Shown piece by piece: positions 1 to 5,755 of a stretch of DNA of 6,961 bases (positions within the stretch are counted from its first letter, which is position 1; every line of letters begins with the position of its first letter). The notes under the pieces are model-generated. The model made no database searches. It was given only the letters and a program-made list of their open reading frames with translations, and was not told the origin of the DNA. A program made the position numbers and the translations under genes. Origin of the DNA: Clostridiales bacterium (GTDB taxonomy: Bacteria > Bacillota > Clostridia > Oscillospirales > CAG-382); NCBI GenBank assembly GCA_003452915.1, contig DMMZ01000056.1, positions 144 to 7,104 of the forward strand, written 5' to 3'.

Positions 1-134
1 TGACAACATGAATTTTCAATTTCTAATCGTCCCTCAGGCAATATACAGTATTACAAATGATATGTACTTTACTGATTTAAGCTTTTTCTATCTCATAGTT
101 TACACTTTTATCTTACAATTATATAAATAGTTAC

Positions 135-158
135 TGCATTATGTCAATTAATAATGCA
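135..158. repeat. Perfect 8-bp inverted repeat, 8-base spacer
   Basis: The left arm TGCATTAT (135-142) is the exact reverse complement of the right arm ATAATGCA (151-158). There is no T-tract after it, so it is not an intrinsic terminator. It could be a binding site for a dimeric regulator. In sequence this AT-rich, chance is also possible, although the internal GC pairs make it somewhat better than background. Confidence 0.45.
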
Positions 159-171
159 TAAAAGTAGTATC

Positions 172-191
172 TAAATACGGTATAGTATTTA
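172..191. repeat. Perfect 7-bp inverted repeat, 6-base spacer
   Basis: The left arm TAAATAC (172-178) is the exact reverse complement of GTATTTA (185-191), around the spacer GGTATA. Its centre is about 35 bases from the centre of the inverted repeat at 135-158, and it lies about 75 bases upstream of the promoter candidate. It may be an operator-like site, but the arms are mostly A and T and chance cannot be excluded. Confidence 0.35.
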
Positions 192-264
192 CAAAATTAT
201 AAGAAATGAGTAAATTTAAATAAGTTTATAAGGAATAAGGAGATTCTTTATGAGTTAAAACAAC

Positions 265-295
265 TTGACAAGACAGACTTTATTTATGATATTTG
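265..295 (+). promoter_or_regulatory. Candidate promoter for the structured leader and operon
   Basis: A perfect TTGACA (265-270) is followed 17 bases later by GATATT (288-293), which matches four of six positions of the sigma-70 -10 box. The same place can be read as a Bacteroidota-type element: a TTG near -33, then GATATTTG (288-295), one mismatch from TAnnTTTG. Either reading puts the transcript start at about 300-305, just before the structured region. It is the best promoter candidate upstream of the operon, but in AT-rich DNA such matches are common. Confidence 0.35.
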
Positions 296-332
296 TTACA
301 GAAATAGAGCATAGCGATAATATGAAAAAAAA

Positions 333-540
333 GAGGCTGACAAGGTCTAAATAAAAATTGAAATATTGATAATTTGCTTAAATTATCTTGTCGCCCTCAA
401 AATACCACAATCAAAGCAGATGCGACAGGAGAAGAAGCGAGTGTTCCGTATAAACGATATGGGGCACCGCCTCTTTATATCTTGTCTGCGGGCCGTGGTA
501 GCCTTGAGGGGGATATAACGGAGTGTCGGTGTCCTTTTTT
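333..540 (+). promoter_or_regulatory. Structured leader RNA or structured repeat with competing helices
   Basis: Three long-range pairings can be read directly. Helix C: 333-344 with 387-398, 12 positions with one mismatch (337/394) and one G-U pair. Helix A: 394-400 with 504-510 (7 perfect pairs), continued after a small internal loop by 403-408 with 495-500 (6 perfect pairs) and 416-420 with 485-489 (5 pairs). Helix B: 462-469 with 527-534 plus 475-481 with 512-518, followed by a T-run. C and A compete for 394-398. A and B cannot nest, because 462-481 lies inside A while its partners lie outside. This is the layout of an anti-antiterminator, antiterminator and terminator. The core of the region (421-530) is about 54% GC, against about 24% just upstream. 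I do not recognise a known riboswitch, T-box, SRP, 6S or tmRNA signature. A dispersed palindromic repeat is the main alternative. Confidence 0.5.
461..540 (+). terminator. Long hairpin followed by six T, possible conditional terminator
   Basis: GGGCACCG (462-469) pairs with CGGTGTCC (527-534), eight pairs including one G-U. Inside it, CTC (471-473) pairs with GAG (521-523) and TTATATC (475-481) pairs with GATATAA (512-518), with small bulges. The terminal part can close GGC (491-493) on GCC (501-503). TTTTTT follows at 535-540. The hairpin is longer than most intrinsic terminators and sits about 100 bases before the first gene of the operon. If it terminates at all, it would do so conditionally or on a separate small transcript. 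Confidence 0.42.
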
Positions 541-572
541 CATAGAAATAAAAGGCATCAGAACTCAAAAAA

Positions 573-602
573 AAGGAGGCGATGTCTTTAATGAGCGTGT
601 AA
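573..602 (+). other. Strong Shine-Dalgarno sequence with a 3- or 6-codon mini reading frame
   Basis: AAGGAGG (573-579) is close to a perfect Shine-Dalgarno sequence. It is followed by ATG at 582 (2 bases away, too close) and in-frame ATG at 591 (11 bases away, slightly long), both ending at TAA 600-602. The peptide would be MSLMSV or MSV. No longer frame uses this site. It lies after the T-run at 535-540 and 40 bases before the first operon gene. It could load ribosomes as a leader mini-ORF, be left from a decayed gene, or be a purine-rich coincidence. Confidence 0.35.
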
Positions 603-631
603 GAAAAAAGAAGTATAAAATAAAAAACAAA

Positions 632-636
632 AGAGG
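632..636 (+). promoter_or_regulatory. Ribosome binding site that selects the start at 643
   Basis: AGAGG at 632-636 directly abuts the in-frame ATG at 637 but stands 6 bases from the ATG at 643. Only the second spacing is workable for initiation. The 643 start also gives a signal sequence of standard form (MKKNK followed by a hydrophobic core). An in-frame stop at 616-618 excludes any earlier start. Confidence 0.65.
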
Positions 637-642
637 ATGAAA

Positions 643-1569
643 ATGAAGAAAAATAAAATAATCGTGGCTGTAATATTCATATTGGCTTTATATGCAACAA
701 TATCCGCAATGTCGGATGACGGCGGGCAACAGCCTGTAAAACCGGAAAAGAAAACGGAAGCTGAGAAAGTACAACAAGAACAACCGCAAAATGCTGAAAA
801 AGTTGTACAAGAAGCACAGATCGAAGAAAGCGATCAAGAGACAAAGTCTGGAGAAAGAGTAACTGTAAAAGATCGGTTAGGTGTAGATACCGGTAAATCT
901 AAGAGTGAACTTGAAGCGTTTACACAACAGTATTACAAAAAAGCCGAGGAATTGGGGATTCAAGATTATCCTAGCTTATCACCTAAGTCCTACTTTGAAC
1001 ACAAAATTAATCTCAATGCAGTTGATGAATTAAAAAATCTTGGGCTTTTCTTGACAAAAAATCCATTTTTGCCTGAAGAAAATATTGCATATAACATCAC
1101 TCATTCTGATATTATAGTATTAGGTGAAATTGACAGTGTTGAATACTTCTATAAAAGCGAAGCCGAGGAGTGGAAAGCAGATAAGTATATTTTATCTCGT
1201 TGCTTTGTGAAAATAGATGAAATTCTAAAAGGTAGTGAATTTTATAAATCTCAACCGGATAAAGTATCCTATCTGAGTACTAACGGAAAATTTCTCACTT
1301 CAGGTGAGTATAAAATGAACATTGGTCAGAAATATATTTTCTTCTTTCAAATACGCACACCAGATATAGATAAATTCAAAAATGATCTTTTAAAACATAA
1401 AGGGTCATTAAAAATAGAAAACGGAAAAACATTCGTTGAATATTTTAAAGATGAATTTAAAAGTTATAGCGAAGCACTTACATTGATAAAAAGATTCATA
1501 AAACTAAATGATACAGACAACTTCTATAATAGAAATTATATTTCAAAGGAGAATAGAAATGAAAAGTAA
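643..1569 (+). CDS. Membrane-anchored or exported protein with a C-terminal NTR/TIMP-like beta domain (unrecognised family)
   Basis: I do not recognise a named family. The 308-residue product starts with MKKNK and a hydrophobic stretch (about residues 6-22), either a Sec signal peptide or an N-terminal anchor. There is no lipobox cysteine. Residues 24-90 are a hydrophilic linker rich in Glu, Lys and Gln, as in periplasmic spacers. A helical part follows (about 90-150), with SELEAFTQQYYKKAEELG near its start. Residues 154-236 show the pattern 'sDIIVLGEIDSV ... FVKIDEILKG ... GQKYIFFF'. This resembles widespread bacterial domains reading 'aDvVvvGkV ... v.V.evLKG ... G..ylvFl', which look like the OB/NTR fold of TIMP metalloprotease inhibitors. 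That fold call is inference from pattern only. The only Cys is residue 187, so TIMP-type disulfides are absent. The gene end overlaps the metalloprotease start by 11 bases, so translation is probably coupled. This makes a tethered partner, chaperone or inhibitor of the protease plausible but unproven. Confidence 0.85.
   Translation: MKKNKIIVAVIFILALYATISAMSDDGGQQPVKPEKKTEAEKVQQEQPQNAEKVVQEAQIEESDQETKSGERVTVKDRLGVDTGKSKSELEAFTQQYYKKAEELGIQDYPSLSPKSYFEHKINLNAVDELKNLGLFLTKNPFLPEENIAYNITHSDIIVLGEIDSVEYFYKSEAEEWKADKYILSRCFVKIDEILKGSEFYKSQPDKVSYLSTNGKFLTSGEYKMNIGQKYIFFFQIRTPDIDKFKNDLLKHKGSLKIENGKTFVEYFKDEFKSYSEALTLIKRFIKLNDTDNFYNRNYISKENRNEK
1545..1551 (+). promoter_or_regulatory. Ribosome binding site inside the upstream gene, selects the start at 1559
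   Basis: AAAGGAG lies 7 bases before the ATG at 1559, inside the last codons of the preceding gene. The earlier in-frame ATG at 1508 would add 17 residues in front of the signal peptide and has no comparable site, so 1559 is the start. Confidence 0.8.
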
Positions 1570-4500
1570 AATAATTCTCCTTGTACTAATCGTTCAGCTA
1601 TATTCTTATGGCTACGAGCTTATGGAATCATGGTTAGCTACTCCAGGCAATTATACCGTTTATCTAACACAAGAAGTTTACAATCTTCAGGCTACATGGG
1701 GATTAAATTTATCAAGCTGTGTAACCGCTGTGAATAACCATGGTGTAACTAATGTGCCTACATTTATAGCTGGTTCAAATTACTCTGAAACTGAACTTTG
1801 TATAGTAAAATATGAACCTTATACCGACTTTCCTCCTTCTGTGGCAAAATGTATTCGCTCAGATTATGGCGAGTATCATAGTTTTACAATAATAGTTAAT
1901 GAATTAGAGTACTATCCCGCGACTTATGGCCTTTATAATATTAATTCTGTGATGACACACGAAATCACGCACAGTTTAGGCATGGCGGACAATTCTGATC
2001 CTACTACATTAATGTTTGGAACTGCAGGTTCTATTACAAGCCTGACGAATGACGATATAAACGGGATCAGGAATGTTTATGAGAAGCCTAAGGTCGAAAT
2101 ACTCTCAAAACATCAGGTATTTAACGGCAATATGTTTGCTATATTTGAGGACGATTCTGTTGAATTTATTATAAGAGGCATTGATTTTTTAACGCATAAT
2201 TCTGTATTGCCGAAAAAAGTTTTACACGACAGATTTTTCTTGATTGCAGACGAGAGCTCTTTCAATGGATTCTACGGGAGACTGGACACGCTGGCATACA
2301 ATATATATAAATTAAAAGCTTCAAGCAGTGAATTAGAAACAGATCAAATAAAAAAATTAAGAACATATCAACGCAGAGATGCTTTTGAGAATATTCTTTC
2401 GAGATATAAAAATGAAAACGCTCCTTGCAGCCTATTAACTTTCGAGGTGTTACCGGAATGTTTCACGAAATTGAACTTGGATTCGACAGCATCATCATCA
2501 AAATATTATTCATTTGATGATAAGTATTATTTTTCAGCCACATGCGTGGACAGTTCCGGAGCAGATTATCCAAATCTGCAGGATATAAAATTTTACTATA
2601 AGAAAGCAACGGAATCATCTTATACTATGATAACAACAAAAGCGCTGACCAAATATTCCCGCTACTGGAACAGCGGCACATACAAAGGCGATGTTACTAT
2701 AAAAGCAGTGGCAAGCTTTTTACTTGAGACAGGAAGCAGTATAGTGCTGACGGATACGGATTCAATGAATATAAGGATACTTGACGGTTTCGAGTGTAAG
2801 ATAACCGAGCCTAAGCCTTATGATGTAGAGGCTGTGGATTTTGAGAAGTTATTAAGGATCGAAGGCTTATTACATCATAACGGGACAATTGATACAGATA
2901 CGCTGCAGGTGAGAAATTACATTTATGACAAACAGTTAAATTGGGCATCAATATTTACAGAAGATTACGCTACAAATTACAGGTGTCCGAAATACAAATA
3001 CCTTTGGGAAAATGATCCTTTACCATGGCCATCAGGCACTCCGTTGAAAAAGGAGACTATTACAGAAAAAAAAGCTGTATTTAAAAATACCGTAGAAAAT
3101 AAAGATGTTGAATCCAAGATTGCTGTAGTTAGCGATACTTTAATATGGAATACAGGAGATAACTGGTTATATGGGCAATCATTTTATACATATCCTGGGA
3201 TTTATAAGCTTTCAGCTTCTGCTTATGACAGTAAAATGAATTATCTTGTGGCAAAAACAGATACGCTATGGATGATGAAACCTTCCTGGAAATTAAAACT
3301 GAATGGTGATTTCTGGTATCCGAATTACCAGTTTTATGGATTACCATATACGGACAAAACAGTTTATGCTCCTGAACAAAAAGTAAATATGTATATATGG
3401 AGACCTTTTGTTGGCAGAAATTTTGAATCAACAAACATCTCAGTATCGTACGAAGGAAATACTGTAGCGAATATGGTAACTAGTGCCAGTGATTATAATG
3501 AGTATCAACAAATGAAGCATCTTTACTTTGAACCGGAAATATTCAGGTCGGATACATTTAAAGTATCAACAGCGAATCCGGCTTGTTGGGTGAGAACAGG
3601 AGATGAACCACAGGGATTTTATGAAATAACAGCATCAGAATATGATACATACGCGGGAGTTAATGTAATACAAAAGAAAGAGATTCAAATACCGCCGTTA
3701 TATGTCACAGCCGAGACCGATGGTTACTTATCATGGCCTGTTTCTGTATGGCCGAGAGGCTATGAGTACGAAGATATGGATAATGCAGACAATTGGGTGG
3801 TGTCAAGAGTCGTTCCGTTAAGATTACCACTGGGAAAAAAAGCCTTATGCTGTTATTACAGGTCTATGGAGAATAAATCAAACATGGAATTATCGCATCC
3901 GGGAATAACAATAAAAAAGGACTTTAATACGGAATTTAAATTTGCCATAGGGTTGAAAACTGTAATGTATAGCGGAAACTGTGTTTTCGAAAATCTATTG
4001 GCAAAATATACGGTATCATTATCAATTGACGGAGGAGCGGATATTGATTTTAAAACAGCTTCGGTAAATGAATGGTCGCAAACCTTCGGTACAGAAAACC
4101 TGATAGATTCAATTTATTATTATATCGGATTCACTGTGCCTTTAGGTAAACAAGTAACCGAAGGATCAAATATCAAGATCAAACTGAAAACAAGGGGTAT
4201 ATATTTTACGGAACTGGATAATATTCAGGAGAATAAAGATCAGGAAGTCATGTTCGATGAATTGGGAATATTCTATACAAGAAAAGAATGCCCCGAAGCG
4301 CCGGCTCTATCAAAAGCAAGTTATATTAGCAATAAGGGAAATGATTATGTGGAAATATCATTCAGTGCACCTGTAAACTCGCCTGTTGCGCCTTACGGTT
4401 ATAACATTTACAGGAATGGTATAAAACTGGTACAGATATCAAATACATCCTATCAGGATTTTGATATTAGTAGCGGTACGACTTATAATTATGCTGTAAC

Positions 4501-5755
4501 TGCCGCATACAACGGTCTTGATTATCCTGAATCATCTATTGTTGACTGCTATTTTACAGTGACTACCGGACAAATAGTATATCCACGGCCAAGGGATTTT
4601 ACTTTAGTAAAAGGCGATGCCGAGAACTACAACACAGTATATTTAAGCTGGGAATGTCCTGTAGGCGATTCTGTGTCAGTTTATAATGTTTACAGAAATG
4701 ATATTATAATAGCTCAGACAGAAGACACAGATTATATTGATTTATGGCTGGAACAAGGGGAATATTATTATTGTGTGTCTGCAGTGTATTCCGGAGGCAG
4801 CGAATCTGATGACACCGAGACATTATTGGTAACTATAATAAATCCTGATGGATTAAGTTTGCCAATGAGCAAAGATTTTGAAAATGGCGGTACAATTCCC
4901 GAATTTTGGGAAGTGGGCGGTTGTGTAATTGTTAATAGACATCCATACAACTGGTGGGAAGTAGCTTCAACAACTTACACAGGCCAAAACGCATACAGCG
5001 GTGATTATTTGGCAAATATTGGTACCGGTCCATTTACTTCAAGTTCAACAGAATACGATACATGGGCACGCGACTGCATTACATCACCAAAGCTGAATCT
5101 GACTAATTACAAGAATGTTAATCTTTCATTAAAGTACTATATCGAAGGTTATACAAGCTTAAATGAACGAACATCAAATTTCATACGATTATTAATGGTT
5201 AACACCGACCAGATTGATACTTTAGCTGACGGCACGCCCAACTGGTGGTCAAGTTCGATTGATTTGTTTTCAATCGACAGTATTGGACCTGACAAATATA
5301 CAACTGACTGGGTTTCGCTTAATGTTCCGATAGATAACTCTTATTTAAATGATAAGGTGCAAATTGGAATCTTTGCCCAAGTTGATAACTATTATCTTCC
5401 CATAAACAAAAAATTATATCTTTATTACGCTATAGACAGTCTTGTAGTTACGGGAAGTATTAAAGCCGAATCGCCTGAAAATCTTGTCATCGTAAATAAT
5501 AACGGTACCATGAATCTAACATGGGATTCTGTAGCTGATGCGACGCAATATTATATTTACAGATCAGATAAACCTGATGTCGCTTATCAGGAAATAGGCA
5601 GTTCTGCAATTGCTTCGTACAGCGATGATATAACGGGTTTACCTGACGGTGTCTATTTCTACAAAGTAGTATCTGAGGTAGTCCAAAAAATCTATCAGGC
5701 TTCAGGTGGTGACTTAAATAATCATAGGACGAAAACGAAGGAGGTGGAGAAATGA
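1559..5755 (+). CDS. Exported multidomain metzincin metalloprotease with FN3 and jelly-roll (choice-of-anchor J-like) domains
   Basis: The product has 1398 residues. Residues 1-19 are a Sec signal peptide (MKSKIILLVLIVQLYSYGY) with no lipobox. The catalytic domain spans about 22-176. HEITHSLGMAD at 134-144 fits HExxHxxGxxH/D, with H134, E135, H138 and D144 as zinc ligands or catalytic base. M152 in TTLMFG is the Met-turn, and LTNDDINGIRNVY (162-174) is the closing helix typical of matrixin-like (M10) enzymes. The third ligand is Asp rather than His, as in snapalysin and some bacterial matrixin-like proteins. The catalytic domain follows the signal peptide directly, with no cysteine-switch prodomain. 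Residues 177-905 are beta-rich, Trp/Tyr-rich and unassigned; 745-905 ends in VMFDELGIFYT like a jelly roll. Then come FN3 (about 911-1003), FN3 (1008-1094), a choice-of-anchor J/MAM-like jelly roll (1097-1300; DFENGG near its start, YAIDSLVVTGS at its end) and FN3 (1303-1375). The protein stops with a basic/acidic tail and no type IX sorting domain. It overlaps both neighbours (11 and 4 bases). Likely a periplasmic or surface peptidase; substrate unknown. Confidence 0.9.
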   Translation: MKSKIILLVLIVQLYSYGYELMESWLATPGNYTVYLTQEVYNLQATWGLNLSSCVTAVNNHGVTNVPTFIAGSNYSETELCIVKYEPYTDFPPSVAKCIRSDYGEYHSFTIIVNELEYYPATYGLYNINSVMTHEITHSLGMADNSDPTTLMFGTAGSITSLTNDDINGIRNVYEKPKVEILSKHQVFNGNMFAIFEDDSVEFIIRGIDFLTHNSVLPKKVLHDRFFLIADESSFNGFYGRLDTLAYNIYKLKASSSELETDQIKKLRTYQRRDAFENILSRYKNENAPCSLLTFEVLPECFTKLNLDSTASSSKYYSFDDKYYFSATCVDSSGADYPNLQDIKFYYKKATESSYTMITTKALTKYSRYWNSGTYKGDVTIKAVASFLLETGSSIVLTDTDSMNIRILDGFECKITEPKPYDVEAVDFEKLLRIEGLLHHNGTIDTDTLQVRNYIYDKQLNWASIFTEDYATNYRCPKYKYLWENDPLPWPSGTPLKKETITEKKAVFKNTVENKDVESKIAVVSDTLIWNTGDNWLYGQSFYTYPGIYKLSASAYDSKMNYLVAKTDTLWMMKPSWKLKLNGDFWYPNYQFYGLPYTDKTVYAPEQKVNMYIWRPFVGRNFESTNISVSYEGNTVANMVTSASDYNEYQQMKHLYFEPEIFRSDTFKVSTANPACWVRTGDEPQGFYEITASEYDTYAGVNVIQKKEIQIPPLYVTAETDGYLSWPVSVWPRGYEYEDMDNADNWVVSRVVPLRLPLGKKALCCYYRSMENKSNMELSHPGITIKKDFNTEFKFAIGLKTVMYSGNCVFENLLAKYTVSLSIDGGADIDFKTASVNEWSQTFGTENLIDSIYYYIGFTVPLGKQVTEGSNIKIKLKTRGIYFTELDNIQENKDQEVMFDELGIFYTRKECPEAPALSKASYISNKGNDYVEISFSAPVNSPVAPYGYNIYRNGIKLVQISNTSYQDFDISSGTTYNYAVTAAYNGLDYPESSIVDCYFTVTTGQIVYPRPRDFTLVKGDAENYNTVYLSWECPVGDSVSVYNVYRNDIIIAQTEDTDYIDLWLEQGEYYYCVSAVYSGGSESDDTETLLVTIINPDGLSLPMSKDFENGGTIPEFWEVGGCVIVNRHPYNWWEVASTTYTGQNAYSGDYLANIGTGPFTSSSTEYDTWARDCITSPKLNLTNYKNVNLSLKYYIEGYTSLNERTSNFIRLLMVNTDQIDTLADGTPNWWSSSIDLFSIDSIGPDKYTTDWVSLNVPIDNSYLNDKVQIGIFAQVDNYYLPINKKLYLYYAIDSLVVTGSIKAESPENLVIVNNNGTMNLTWDSVADATQYYIYRSDKPDVAYQEIGSSAIASYSDDITGLPDGVYFYKVVSEVVQKIYQASGGDLNNHRTKTKEVEK
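5738..5745 (+). promoter_or_regulatory. Strong ribosome binding site for the third gene
   Basis: AAGGAGGT is a full-length Shine-Dalgarno match, 6 bases before the ATG at 5752. It lies within the last codons of the protease gene. The start and stop overlap as ATGA (5752-5755), a classic arrangement for translational coupling. Confidence 0.8.

Larger units (their letters stand above)
1..264. other. AT-rich intergenic region without a supportable gene
   Basis: Base composition is about 24% GC over the first 240 bases, far below the GC island at 391-540. All reading frames are short. The longest plus-strand frame from an ATG (8-130, 40 codons) has no Shine-Dalgarno sequence and reads as composition-driven hydrophobic residues. 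The only visible structure is two inverted repeats (135-158 and 172-191) and a good Shine-Dalgarno sequence at 236-242 in front of the two-codon frame ATG AGT TAA. Whatever gene lies upstream has already ended or begins outside the window. Confidence 0.7.

Noticed and set aside
8..130. 40-codon plus-strand frame, hydrophobic peptide starting MNFQFLIVPQ
   Set aside because: There is no ribosome site in the seven bases visible upstream, and the composition is what AT-rich DNA gives by chance.
321..353. Ten-codon frame MKKKRLTRSK
   Set aside because: No Shine-Dalgarno sequence is present, and it overlaps the 5' arm of helix C, so it is most likely chance.
333..540. Known structured RNAs (T-box, TPP, cobalamin, SAM and c-di-GMP riboswitches, SRP RNA, tmRNA, 6S)
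   Set aside because: None of their conserved core sequences is visible here; this was judged by eye only, without a covariance search.
383..568. Minus-strand 61-codon open frame
   Set aside because: It mirrors the structured GC island and has no Shine-Dalgarno sequence in front of its start. Self-complementarity explains openness on both strands.
374..640. Plus-strand 88-codon open frame from a TTG
   Set aside because: It has no Shine-Dalgarno sequence, a rare start codon and an irregular composition (a Lys-run tail), and it is largely built from the self-complementary leader. The ATGA-like overlap at 637-640 is compatible with coupling, but the real gene starts at 643.
637..642. Alternative start two codons upstream of 643
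   Set aside because: AGAGG would touch this ATG with no spacer. The 643 ATG has a 6-base spacing and a standard signal sequence start.
1508..1558. Earlier in-frame ATG for the protease
   Set aside because: It would put 17 charged residues before the signal peptide and lacks a ribosome site. AAAGGAG stands 7 bases before the ATG at 1559.
3129..3434. Minus-strand 101-codon open frame
   Set aside because: It lies wholly inside the protease gene, antisense to it, with no ribosome site or recognisable motif.
4768..4950. Minus-strand 60-codon open frame
   Set aside because: It is antisense to the FN3/jelly-roll region of the protease and has no independent support.
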